Source: Afipia sp. (GTDB lineage Bacteria; Pseudomonadota; Alphaproteobacteria; Rhizobiales; Xanthobacteraceae). Taken from it: a stretch of DNA of 45,678 bases. Positions 25,683-34,088 of this stretch are shown in pieces; the stretch's first letter is position 1; the number at the start of each line of letters is the position of its first letter. Location: assembly GCA_017474385.1 (NCBI GenBank), contig JAFVHU010000077.1, positions 1 through 45,678 of the forward strand, written 5' to 3'. Position numbers and translations under genes: made by a program. The notes below the pieces were generated by a model. That model saw nothing but the letters and a program-made list of their open reading frames with translations. It did not search any database and was not told the DNA's origin.

Positions 25683-26816
25683 ATGCCCGAGACTTCGACT
25701 TCTCCGCTGCGAATTCTGCACGCTGTTCGCGCGCCGGTCGGCGGGATTTTCCGTCACATTCTCGATCTTGCGGTTGGACAGGCGGAGCGCGGGCATGAGG
25801 TCGGTATTCTCGCGGACAGCCTGACCGGCGGGGAGCGCGCGGAAGCTGCGCTCAAGGAGATCGCTCCGAAGCTCAAGCTCGGGGTTTATCGCCTCGCTAT
25901 TCGCCGCGAGCCGCATCCCATCGACGGCGTCACGGCCCTGCATTTCCTCCGCCTCGCGCGCTCGCTGAAACCGGACGTTTTGCACGGACACGGCGCGAAA
26001 GCCGGCGCCTTCGTTCGCCTGAAAGGCAAATCGAAAAAGTCGATCCGGGTTTACACCCCGCATGGCGGGTCCCTGCACTATCCACCGGGGACGCTGAAGG
26101 GCGGCGCTTATGCGCGGATGGAACGCGCCCTCATGGGCCGCACCGAGTTGTTCCTGTTCGAAAGCGCCTTCGCACGCGACACCTATCTGCGCGTCATTGG
26201 CAAACCCGCCGGTCTGGTGCGCTGCGTTTTCAATGGTGTCACCGCATCCGAATTCGATCCGGTGCCCGTGGCCGAAGATGCGACCGACCTTGTTTATGTC
26301 GGTGAGTTTCGAAAGATCAAAGGCGCGGACCTGTTGATTGAGGCCGTGGCGCGCCTGCGGGCCGACGGCAAACCTATCACGCTCACGCTCGCCGGCGACG
26401 GCGAGGAAACCGAGGCGCTGAAAGCGCTCGTGAGCCGCCTGAACCTCGGTGACGCCGTGCGGTTCATCGGCCATGTGAGAGCAAGATTTGGATTCTCGAA
26501 AGGCAAGCTGCTGGTCGTCCCGTCACGCGGCGACTCGATGCCTTACGTAGTTATCGAAGCCGCTGCTGCCGGTATCCCGATGGTCGCGGCCAGCGTCGGG
26601 GGCATTCCGGAAATCCTGGGTCCGCACACCAGCGGGCTTTTTGTCGCCAACAGCATCGGTGCGATCGCGGATGCGATCGAAATGGCTCTGGGCGACATGG
26701 ATGCAACCCGCGAGCGCGCCCGGAACCTGCGCGAGCGCATCTTCGTCCACTTCTCCCAGAAGGCGATGGTCGACGGCGTCATCAGCGGCTATCGCGACGC
26801 GTTCAACGCTCGTTAA
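25683..26816 (+). CDS. GT4-family glycosyltransferase
   Basis: 377 residues with two Rossmann domains. The N-terminal acceptor side shows AVRAPVGGIFRHILDLA and PDVLHGHGAKAG. The C-terminal nucleotide-sugar side shows YVGEFRKIKGADLLIEA and the E-x7-E-type segment PYVVIEAAAAGIPMVAASVGGIPE. It is a retaining glycosyltransferase (GT-B) on the cytoplasmic face that extends the lipid-linked repeat unit; donor and acceptor cannot be told from sequence. It is translationally coupled to the export lipoprotein (two-base gap) and precedes the initiating transferase gene. Confidence 0.93.
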   Translation: MPETSTSPLRILHAVRAPVGGIFRHILDLAVGQAERGHEVGILADSLTGGERAEAALKEIAPKLKLGVYRLAIRREPHPIDGVTALHFLRLARSLKPDVLHGHGAKAGAFVRLKGKSKKSIRVYTPHGGSLHYPPGTLKGGAYARMERALMGRTELFLFESAFARDTYLRVIGKPAGLVRCVFNGVTASEFDPVPVAEDATDLVYVGEFRKIKGADLLIEAVARLRADGKPITLTLAGDGEETEALKALVSRLNLGDAVRFIGHVRARFGFSKGKLLVVPSRGDSMPYVVIEAAAAGIPMVAASVGGIPEILGPHTSGLFVANSIGAIADAIEMALGDMDATRERARNLRERIFVHFSQKAMVDGVISGYRDAFNAR

Positions 26817-26863
26817 CCTACCTTTATCGACGATAACCAATTCTTCCGATTTGTTGTCTAGGC

Positions 26864-28489
26864 ATGAGGCTGGGGGACTTTGGTTCCCCTGGCCTGTCGC
26901 CACATGACGGTACAGCAACGGAAATTTTGGCCGTGGAACCGATCGACGTCCGAACGATGATGAATGCCGCCGCGGCGGGAACAGCCACCATGAGCGCTGC
27001 CGAAGGCGCGCCGCGGCTGGAACGCCGCAAACGCCTGTCTCCGGCAGCCCTTGCAGTGGCCAACGAGAAAGTCCGGAGAGCTTACTCCACAGTCGTCATC
27101 AGCGGCGCCGTCCGGATCGTGGACTTCCTGCTTCTAACCGCGGTCGGGCTTACGCTGTATCTCTGGTACGTGCTGCCCGGCACCAGCAGTTTCGCCTGGC
27201 AATATGCCGCGGCGATTGTCGGCGTGGCCGCCTGCGCGGTCGTCAGCTTTCAGGCCGCTGAAATCTACGACGTGCAGATCTTCCGCGGTCAGCTTCGCCA
27301 GATGACGCGTATGGCGTCGTCATGGGCTTTCGTCTTTCTGCTGTTCATCGGCGCGTCGTTCTTCGCCAAGCTCGGCGATACGATCTCCCGCGTCTGGCTT
27401 TCGGCATTTTTCGTCGTCGGCCTGGCCGCGTTGTTTGCGGATCGGGTGATCCTGCGCTCGCTGGTCCGCCGCTGGGCGCGTGAAGGCCGGCTTGACCGGC
27501 GAACGATCATCGTTGGCTCCGATCAAAATGGCGAGAACCTGATCCGGGCGCTCAACGCGCAGGACGATTCAGATATCCAGATACTCGGCGTGTTCGATGA
27601 CCGCAACGACTCCCGCGCACTGGACACGTGCGCCGGTCAGCCGAAGCTTGGAAAGATTGACGACATCGTTGAGTTTGCCCGCCGCACCCGGATCGATCTC
27701 GTGCTGTTCGCGCTGCCGATCTCCGCAGAAACGCGCATTCTCGACATGCTGAAAAAGCTGTGGGTGCTGCCGGTCGACATCCGGTTGTCAGCGCACACCA
27801 ACAAGCTTCGCTTCCGCCCGCGTTCCTATTCGTACCTCGGCAAGGTTCCGACCCTCGATGTATTCGAGCAGCCGATCACCGACTGGGACATGGTGCTGAA
27901 GTCGGCGTTCGACCGCATCGTCGGCGCGATCATGCTCATCCTGCTTGCGCCGGTGATGGCGATCGTCGCACTCGCCATCAAGCTCGACAGCCCCGGCCCC
28001 GTGCTGTTCCTGCAAAAGCGCTACGGCTTCAACAACGAGCGCATCGACGTCTTCAAGTTCCGGTCGCTGTTTCACGACCAGGCCGACCCACTGGCCTCGA
28101 AAGTTGTCACCAAAGGTGACAAGCGCGTCACCCGCGTCGGCCGCTTCATTCGCAAGACCAGCCTCGACGAACTGCCGCAGCTCTTCAACGTCGTCTTCAA
28201 AGGCAATCTCTCGCTGGTCGGCCCTCGCCCCCATGCGGTGCAAGGCAAGCTGCAAAGCCGCCTGTTTGACGAAGCCGTCGACGGATATTTTGCGCGCCAT
28301 CGCGTCAAGCCCGGCATTACGGGATGGGCCCAAATCAATGGTTGGCGCGGTGAGGTCGACACCGACGAGAAGATCCAGAAGCGTGTCGAGTTCGACCTGT
28401 ACTACATCGAGAACTGGTCGGTCCTGTTCGATCTGTACATCCTCTTCAAGACACCGTTCGCTCTGATCAAGGGTGAGAACGCCTACTGA
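26864..28489 (+). CDS. Undecaprenyl-phosphate sugar-phosphate transferase (WcaJ/ExoY type)
   Basis: Up to 541 residues; the true start may be 26864, the GTG at 26933, or the Met-Met near 26957. Four N-terminal membrane helices are followed by a nucleotide-binding middle domain ([16 protein letters not shown]). The C-terminal bacterial sugar transferase domain shows [60 protein letters not shown] and [10 protein letters not shown]. It transfers sugar-1-phosphate, usually glucose or galactose, from UDP-sugar to undecaprenyl phosphate and so starts repeat-unit synthesis at the inner membrane. It lies between the GT4 and the polymerase/ligase gene. Confidence 0.93.
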   Translation: MRLGDFGSPGLSPHDGTATEILAVEPIDVRTMMNAAAAGTATMSAAEGAPRLERRKRLSPAALAVANEKVRRAYSTVVISGAVRIVDFLLLTAVGLTLYLWYVLPGTSSFAWQYAAAIVGVAACAVVSFQAAEIYDVQIFRGQLRQMTRMASSWAFVFLLFIGASFFAKLGDTISRVWLSAFFVVGLAALFADRVILRSLVRRWAREGRLDRRTIIVGSDQNGENLIRALNAQDDSDIQILGVFDDRNDSRALDTCAGQPKLGKIDDIVEFARRTRIDLVLFALPISAETRILDMLKKLWVLPVDIRLSAHTNKLRFRPRSYSYLGKVPTLDVFEQPITDWDMVLKSAFDRIVGAIMLILLAPVMAIVALAIKLDSPGPVLFLQKRYGFNNERIDVFKFRSLFHDQADPLASKVVTKGDKRVTRVGRFIRKTSLDELPQLFNVVFKGNLSLVGPRPHAVQGKLQSRLFDEAVDGYFARHRVKPGITGWAQINGWRGEVDTDEKIQKRVEFDLYYIENWSVLFDLYILFKTPFALIKGENAY

Positions 28490-28527
28490 GCTGACGCACA
28501 GAATGTGCGAAGAGGATTCCGGTTCGC

Positions 28528-29775
28528 ATGGCTTCACTCGCAGCCGCAGACTACGCCCTTCCCGCGACTGCGACGCCGCCCGGCATCGCGGCGATCCAGC
28601 GGGCGTTGATGTGGACCGTCGGCGCCGGCGGCGCGATCGTCTTCATCGAGCCGAGCCCTTATGAGCTGATGACGCTGGCGTCAGTGGTCTTCTTCTTCGC
28701 GACCGGCCTGCGCATGCGACCGGTCTTCATCCCGCTGCTGATCCTGCTCTTCCTGCTGAACATCGGCTACACCATCTGCTCGGTGTACCTCATCCACAAG
28801 TCCGAGATCCTGAACTGGATTCTGACCTCGTGGTACATGGCCATTACGTGCCTGTTTTTCGCGATGGTGTTGTCTGAAGATACCGCAACACGCCTCGAAT
28901 TTCTCAGGCGAGGCTTGATCTTTGGCGCGCTGATTGCGTCCATCGCCGGCATCGCCGGTTACTTCAATCTCGTGGGCTACGACACTTTCACGCTGTACAG
29001 CCGCGCACGCGGGACGTTCAAGGACCCGAACGTGCTGGGCGCCTATCTGATCCTGCCGGCGTTGTTTCTGCTCCAGACCGTCGTAACCCAGTCGTTCGGG
29101 AAGGCATTTCGTAGCGCGATTGCGCTGGGGATCGTCAGCCTTGCGGTGTTGCTGGCGTTCTCACGCGCATCCTGGGGCCAATTGGTGGCCTGCTCAGCGC
29201 TCATGCTGATCCTGATGTATGTCACCACGCCGTCGCAGGCCCAGCGCACGCGCATCGTGACCGTGGCGATCGCGGCGGCGATCTGCTCGGCGTTGCTTCT
29301 GGTCGCACTGCTGTCGATCGATTCCGTTGGCGACCTTTTCAAGGAACGGGCGAGCCTGAATCAAACTTACGACAGCGGACGGTTCGGGCGTTTCGGACGG
29401 CACGCGCTCGGCTTCCAGATGGCGCTTGAACTACCATGGGGTATCGGCCCACTTCAGTTCACAAAGTTCTTTCCTGAAGACACCCACAACTCATTCCTGA
29501 ATGCCTTCATGTCCGGCGGCTGGATTGCCGGAGTTTGCTTTCCGGCGCTTGTGTTCATCACCGTCATCATGGGGTTCAAGCTGATTTTCGTGCGCGTGCC
29601 CTGGCAGCGGATGTATCTGGCGGTTTTTTCCGCATTCTTTGGCACGGTCTGCGAAGCGTTCATTATCGACGTCGATCACTGGCGGCATTTCTGGATGATG
29701 CTGGGCGCGATGTGGGCGATGTTTGCAGCGGCGCATGCTTACAGCTACCGCATCCAGCCCGCAGACGTTTCGTAA
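28528..29775 (+). CDS. O-antigen ligase/polymerase-like membrane protein
   Basis: 415 residues, about 10-11 membrane helices, with a periplasmic loop containing ARGTFKDPNVLGAYL and the conserved Wzy_C/WaaL-type motif DTHNSFLNAFMSGG. These features place it in the O-antigen ligase family, which includes both repeat-unit polymerases (Wzy) and lipid A-core ligases (WaaL). Beside Wzz- and Wza-like proteins, a polymerase role is the more likely choice. No Wzx flippase is encoded in the window, so that step must come from elsewhere or just outside this cluster. Confidence 0.85.
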   Translation: MASLAAADYALPATATPPGIAAIQRALMWTVGAGGAIVFIEPSPYELMTLASVVFFFATGLRMRPVFIPLLILLFLLNIGYTICSVYLIHKSEILNWILTSWYMAITCLFFAMVLSEDTATRLEFLRRGLIFGALIASIAGIAGYFNLVGYDTFTLYSRARGTFKDPNVLGAYLILPALFLLQTVVTQSFGKAFRSAIALGIVSLAVLLAFSRASWGQLVACSALMLILMYVTTPSQAQRTRIVTVAIAAAICSALLLVALLSIDSVGDLFKERASLNQTYDSGRFGRFGRHALGFQMALELPWGIGPLQFTKFFPEDTHNSFLNAFMSGGWIAGVCFPALVFITVIMGFKLIFVRVPWQRMYLAVFSAFFGTVCEAFIIDVDHWRHFWMMLGAMWAMFAAAHAYSYRIQPADVS

Positions 29776-29907
29776 ACTGAAAATATTCCGCAGTAGTTCC
29801 GGAAGCGATGTTCCGGATGAATAGCTGTTCACGCAACATAACATTTTTACACGGAACAGAGCCGATGGCTTCTCGTTGAGGATTGGGCAGACAACGAGGA
29901 GGATACT

Positions 29908-30594
29908 ATGAAGACGAAGCTTCTGATGACCGTCGCGACGGCCGCTCTGATCGGCAGCGCCGGTTTGGTCTCGGCGCAGGCGCCGGGCAACGCACCGAAC
30001 GCACCTGCTGCATCGCAGACCGCGCCGTCCACGGGCGCACCCGCTGAGAAGGCCGCGCCGTCCGGCGAGATGAAGGGCGGTCAAGCCCAGATGCCTCGCG
30101 AAGGCGGAAATGCCCAGCGCGCTCAGGAAGGCACCAAGGATGGAATGAGGTCGAAGGGTGCAGAAACCGCCCCCGATACGAAGAGCGGCAAGGCTGCGTC
30201 CGAAACGGATATGGATAGGTCGAAGGACGGCATGAAGGCCGACCGGAAGAATGCCGCTGAAAAGGACGGCATGAAGACTGACCAGAAAAATGCCTCCGAA
30301 GGCAAGGCCGGAGCAACGACCGGTCAGGCTGGCGCCGGCGCAAAGCTCACAACCGAACAGCGCACGACGATCCGCACCACAATCACCAAGCAGAACATCA
30401 AGCCCGTGACGAACATCAATTTCTCGATCTCCGTCGGCACGCGCGTTCCGCGAACGGTGAGCTTCCACCCGCTTCCGGCGGAAGTCATCACGATCTATCC
30501 CGCCTGGCGTGGATACGAGTTCTTCCTGGTCGGCGATGAAATCGTGGTCGTGAACCCCAGCACGCTCGAGATCGTCGCTGTGCTCGAAGCGTAA
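29908..30594 (+). CDS. Secreted DUF1236 protein with charged repeat region
   Basis: 228 residues with a Sec signal peptide (MKTKLLMTVATAALIGSAG...VSAQA). Residues 25 to about 145 are low-complexity, rich in Lys, Asp, Ala, Met and Gly, with an imperfect repeat around DGMKADRKNAAEK and DGMKTDQKNASEG. The C-terminus (KLTTEQRTTIRTTI, then PRTVSFHPLPAEVITIYPAWRGYEFF and IVVVNPSTLEIVAVL) is the DUF1236 domain common in Rhizobiales periplasmic proteins of unknown role. It has a good ribosome-binding site (GAGGAGG, 29896-29902) and its own terminator, so it is a single-gene unit. Confidence 0.9.
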   Translation: MKTKLLMTVATAALIGSAGLVSAQAPGNAPNAPAASQTAPSTGAPAEKAAPSGEMKGGQAQMPREGGNAQRAQEGTKDGMRSKGAETAPDTKSGKAASETDMDRSKDGMKADRKNAAEKDGMKTDQKNASEGKAGATTGQAGAGAKLTTEQRTTIRTTITKQNIKPVTNINFSISVGTRVPRTVSFHPLPAEVITIYPAWRGYEFFLVGDEIVVVNPSTLEIVAVLEA

Positions 30595-30617
30595 GCTGAG
30601 CACCTTCTAAACGAGTA

Positions 30618-30650
30618 AAGGGCCGGTCCAATCGACCGGCCTCTTTCTCA
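30618..30650 (+). terminator. Rho-independent terminator of the DUF1236 gene
   Basis: GGCCGGTC (30621-30628) pairs with GACCGGCC (30634-30641), then TCTTTCTC. It lies 26 bases after the stop codon. Confidence 0.82.
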
Positions 30651-30671
30651 TTTTCAAAACTAGAGAACGAT

Positions 30672-31463
30672 CTAGCGCAGCCTGCCCCGCGCGACATCAT
30701 AGGTCCATGAGCGGCGGCCGCTGCTGAAGACCACCCGCCTGAACTGCAAGGCCCTGGCCTGCTCCGGAATCTTCGCCGTCTCGACCAGTTGCATGGCCAT
30801 CTGCCGCGTCATCTGCGGCGACACAAACCGGACTGTGCTGTTTCCGCGCCCTGAAGCCTCGACCTTCATTCCGTCGTCCCGCATCCGCTGTCCCATCTCG
30901 TGGGCATAGAGCTCACGGTTGGCGACGGCGGCGATCTGGACGGACGGCTGAAGAATTCCGTATTGGATCATGCGCATGGCATTGGCCATATCAAGCGCCT
31001 GCGCATTTGCCGGATCTGCCGCGGCGGCCATCTGAAGGCGCAACTCCATGCTGCGGAAGGCGGACAGCGATACCGGCGTCCTATTCCTGCCGCGCCTGAA
31101 GTTTTCATAACTCGTCTTCAACGCGGTCGCCTCGGCGAGCAGTGCGTCGAGAGCGGCTTTGTTGTCGGCGGCTTTCTGCTCGGCCGGAGACAGCGGGACT
31201 GGCGCCGGAGCGGGTGTCGCCTCCGCCGGCTGGGCCGGCGCAACGGTAACAGGCTCCGCTTGCGCCGGAATCGCGCCCGTTGCCTGGTTAGCTGCGTCCT
31301 GCGGTTTGTCGGCTTGGGTTGTTTGTGGGCTGGGCGTCGTCGCTTGTGTCGTTTGACCCAAAACGAGGCCGCCGGAGACCATAGTCAGTGAGATCAACGA
31401 TAAAGCAATGCTCTTGCGTCGCAACACGTCCGCACCCACTCGGTTGGGATCGATGCCAAACAT
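30672..31463 (-). CDS. Unrecognised exported protein with Pro/Ala-rich linker
   Basis: 263 residues. An N-terminal hydrophobic stretch (ALSLISLTMVSGGLVLG, residues 19-35) is a probable signal peptide or anchor. Residues 36-92 are a Pro/Ala/Thr/Gln linker (PAQAEPVTVAPAQPAEATPA). The remaining 170 residues are mostly helical with no motif I recognise; the end (FRRVVFSSGRRSWTYDVARGRLR) is strongly basic. No family is assigned. It is convergent with the DUF1236 gene. The start could be 31463 or a little later. Confidence 0.65.
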   Translation of the reverse strand: MFGIDPNRVGADVLRRKSIALSLISLTMVSGGLVLGQTTQATTPSPQTTQADKPQDAANQATGAIPAQAEPVTVAPAQPAEATPAPAPVPLSPAEQKAADNKAALDALLAEATALKTSYENFRRGRNRTPVSLSAFRSMELRLQMAAAADPANAQALDMANAMRMIQYGILQPSVQIAAVANRELYAHEMGQRMRDDGMKVEASGRGNSTVRFVSPQMTRQMAMQLVETAKIPEQARALQFRRVVFSSGRRSWTYDVARGRLR

Positions 31464-31539
31464 TGATCGACACCTTGCAACGCATCAAGCGGAGTTTTGT
31501 TCGAACTGAACCTAAATATTTTCCGGTTGGCGACTCTCA

Positions 31540-31574
31540 AAAAAAGGCCCGGCGACCTTTCGGAAGCCGGGCCA
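31540..31574 (-). terminator. Rho-independent terminator of the thiolase gene
   Basis: On the minus strand GGCCCGGC (31574-31567) and GCCGGGCC (31554-31547) form an 8-bp stem followed by T6-T7 (31546-31540). It lies 40 bases after the thiolase stop and ends the minus-strand catabolic transcript. Confidence 0.88.
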
Positions 31575-31614
31575 GGTTAAGACGCAAGTCAGGGAGACCA
31601 ACGCCGTAGTGCGA

Positions 31615-32799
31615 TCAATGCAGGATTTCGAAAAGTCCAGCCGCGCCCATGCCGCCACCGATACACATGGTCACCACGCCGTACTTGGCCTTGCGGCGGC
31701 GGCCTTCGATCAGAACGTGACCGGCCAGACGCGCGCCAGTCATGCCGTAGGGGTGCCCCATCGAGATCGAGCCGCCGTTGACGTTGAGCTTCTCCGGATC
31801 GATCCCCAGCTTGTCGCGGCAATAGATGACCTGGACCGCATAGGCTTCGTTCAACTCCCAGAGATCGATGTCATCGATCTTGAGGCCGTGCCGCTTCAGC
31901 AGGCGCGGAATAGCGACGACGGGACCGACGCCCATCTCATCGGGCTCGACGCCAGCGGCGACAAAGCCACGGAAGATGCCGAGCGGCTTGAGGCCCTTTT
32001 TCGCGGCGAGCTTGTCGCTCATGATGACCGAGGCCGATGCACCATCCGACAACTGGCTGGCATTGCCGGCGCTGATGGTCTTGCCCTCGAACACCGGCTT
32101 GATGCTGGCGAGACCTTCGGCGGTGGTCTCCGGGCGCGGTCCCTCGTCCTTGGTCAGCGTGATGTCCTTGAACGAGACCTGCTTGGTTTCCTTGTCCACA
32201 ACCGCCATCTTTGTGGTGATCGGAACGATCTCGTCGTTGAACCGGCCGCCCTGGATGGCGGCACCGGTGCGGCGTTGACATTCGAGGCTGTATTCGTCCT
32301 GCTTGTCGCGCGGGATGTTGTAACGCGCGGCGACCACTTCCGCAGTCTCCAGCATCGACATGTACATGTCCGGCTTCATCGCCATCAACTCGTCGTCGAC
32401 CGCATGAAACTTATTCATGTGGTCGTTCTGAACAAGACTGATCGACTCGATGCCGCCGCCAATCGCAACGTCGACGCCGTCGAGCATGACCGAACGAGCC
32501 GCGACAGCGATAGCCTGCAAGCCAGAAGCGCATTGGCGGTCGATAGTGGTGCCTGCAACCGTGATCGGCAGTCCGGCGCGGATCGCGCCCTTGCGCGCGA
32601 CATTCATCACCATGGTGCCTTGCTGCATGGCGCAGCCCATCACCACGTCCTCGACCTCGCCCGGCTCGATCCCGGCGCGCTTCACCGCCTCGGCCATGAC
32701 GTGACCCGCCATCGTCGGGCCTTCAGTGTTGTTGAGCGCACCGCGATAGGCCTTGCCGATGCCGGTACGGGCTGTGGAAACAATAACTGCATCTGCCAT
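31615..32799 (-). CDS. Acetyl-CoA C-acyltransferase (PimB-like thiolase)
   Basis: 394 residues from ATG 32799 behind GGAGG. The nucleophile Cys90 lies in DRQCASGLQAI. The late motifs NVNGGSISMGHPYGMTGAR (His) and CIGGGMGAAGLF (second Cys) are complete. It cleaves 3-oxoacyl-CoA with CoA to release acetyl-CoA, the last step of beta-oxidation. It lies 137 bases downstream of the acyl-CoA dehydrogenase pair on the same strand, like pimB in the Rhodopseudomonas pimeloyl operon, but with a possible promoter of its own. A start at 32829 is less likely because the ribosome-binding site lies after it. Confidence 0.95.
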   Translation of the reverse strand: MADAVIVSTARTGIGKAYRGALNNTEGPTMAGHVMAEAVKRAGIEPGEVEDVVMGCAMQQGTMVMNVARKGAIRAGLPITVAGTTIDRQCASGLQAIAVAARSVMLDGVDVAIGGGIESISLVQNDHMNKFHAVDDELMAMKPDMYMSMLETAEVVAARYNIPRDKQDEYSLECQRRTGAAIQGGRFNDEIVPITTKMAVVDKETKQVSFKDITLTKDEGPRPETTAEGLASIKPVFEGKTISAGNASQLSDGASASVIMSDKLAAKKGLKPLGIFRGFVAAGVEPDEMGVGPVVAIPRLLKRHGLKIDDIDLWELNEAYAVQVIYCRDKLGIDPEKLNVNGGSISMGHPYGMTGARLAGHVLIEGRRRKAKYGVVTMCIGGGMGAAGLFEILH

Positions 32800-32856
32800 C
32801 CGAAGACCTCCGAGACGTGAGTCAGTCAATGAGACAGACTCTGGTTTGAATACGAC

Positions 32857-32869
32857 GTTATATGATAAC
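32857..32869. promoter_or_regulatory. Short palindrome ahead of the thiolase gene
   Basis: GTTATATGATAAC (GTTAT-ATG-ATAAC) lies 58 bases before the thiolase start in a locally AT-rich stretch, flanked by TTGAAT and ATTCAA arms (32845-32850 and 32874-32879). It is a candidate operator for separate thiolase control and does not match the GTTC-N7-GAAC sites of this island. Confidence 0.35.
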
Positions 32870-32936
32870 CATCATTCAATAAGAAAGCGCCTCACCGTTC
32901 AGCAAAGCTGTCATGCCAGGCCCCAGAATTCCGTGG

Positions 32937-34067
32937 TCAGGCCGCGCGTGCGTAGCGCAGCAAGTGGTACGTCGGATCGCCGAACTGGATGTTAATGGCC
33001 GCGATACGCTTGAAATAGTGACCGACGTTCAGTTCGTCGCTCATACCCATGCCGCCATGAAGCTGGATCGCCTGCTCGCCCACAAAGCGGGCAGCCTCGC
33101 CGATCTTCGACTTTGCGCCCGACGCAAGCTTCGATCCTTGCGGATCACGGTCCGCCACAGTTAGGTTCAAGTGCTGGGTGAGAGACGTCGCCTCTTCGAG
33201 CGCGATGAACATGTCCACCATCCGGTGCTGCAATACCTGGAATGTCCCGAGCGCCGCGCCGAACTGTTTGCGCGTCTTGCTGTATTCCAGCGTTGCCGTA
33301 TTAAGTTCAGCCATCGCTCCGGTTGCTTCAGCGCATAGAGCTGCAATGGCGCGATCCCTGCACGCTTCGAGAGCCGTAACGCCCTTGCCTTCGACCCCAA
33401 GCAGACGGCCTGCCGGGACGCTGACGTCCTTCAGCGTGATCTCGGCGGCACGCCGCCAGTCGATTGTCTTGAAGCTTTGCAGGTGAAGCCCTGCTGACTG
33501 GCGGTCCACGATGAAAAGGCTGACACCCGCATTGTCGCGCGGGCCACCCAGCGTCCGGGCCGACACGATCAGTTTGTCAGCCCACGGCGCTCCAATTACC
33601 GCAGCCTTCGCACCATTCAGGATGTAGTTGTCTCCGCTGCGCTTGGCGGTTGTCGCGACATTGTTAAGGTCATAGCGCGACCGGCCTTCGGTCCATGCCA
33701 GCGCCCAGACAGCCTCCCCCGCCATGATCGGCGGCAGGAATTCCTCACGCTGTGTGTCGGTGCCGACATCTTCGATCAAACCACCCGCCAGCACGACGGT
33801 CTCGAAGAAGGGCTCCACGACGAGATGGCGACCGAACTCCTGCATGATGATCATGGTCGCCAGCGGACCTCCTCCGAGTCCGCCAGAGGTCTCGGCAAAT
33901 GGCGCGGCCAGCAGGCCGAGCTCAGCGAAGGCGCTCCAGTGCTTTTTGCTCCAGCCCTCTTCCGTCGCGACGATCTTGCGGCGCGTGTCGAAATCGTACT
34001 GGTCGCGCAGCAGCCGCTGAATGCTGCTGCGCAGGAGTTCCTGTTCTTCCGTAAACTGAATATCCAC
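32937..34067 (-). CDS. Acyl-CoA dehydrogenase, PimD-like small subunit
   Basis: 376 residues. MDIQFTEEQELLRSSIQRLL, PFAETSGGLGGGPL, ATLEYSKTRKQFG and QLHGGMGMSDELNVGHYFKR are typical of the acyl-CoA dehydrogenase fold. The opening and the length resemble PimD, the small subunit of Rhodopseudomonas pimeloyl-CoA dehydrogenase. The canonical catalytic Glu position near the C-terminus reads QFGDP, so it lacks the MCAD-type base. With the large-subunit-like gene 21 bases upstream it likely forms an alpha2-beta2 FAD enzyme that adds a 2,3-double bond to an acyl-CoA. Confidence 0.92.
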   Translation of the reverse strand: MDIQFTEEQELLRSSIQRLLRDQYDFDTRRKIVATEEGWSKKHWSAFAELGLLAAPFAETSGGLGGGPLATMIIMQEFGRHLVVEPFFETVVLAGGLIEDVGTDTQREEFLPPIMAGEAVWALAWTEGRSRYDLNNVATTAKRSGDNYILNGAKAAVIGAPWADKLIVSARTLGGPRDNAGVSLFIVDRQSAGLHLQSFKTIDWRRAAEITLKDVSVPAGRLLGVEGKGVTALEACRDRAIAALCAEATGAMAELNTATLEYSKTRKQFGAALGTFQVLQHRMVDMFIALEEATSLTQHLNLTVADRDPQGSKLASGAKSKIGEAARFVGEQAIQLHGGMGMSDELNVGHYFKRIAAINIQFGDPTYHLLRYARAA

Positions 34068-34088
34068 CGGATGCCTCGTGCGACGCGA

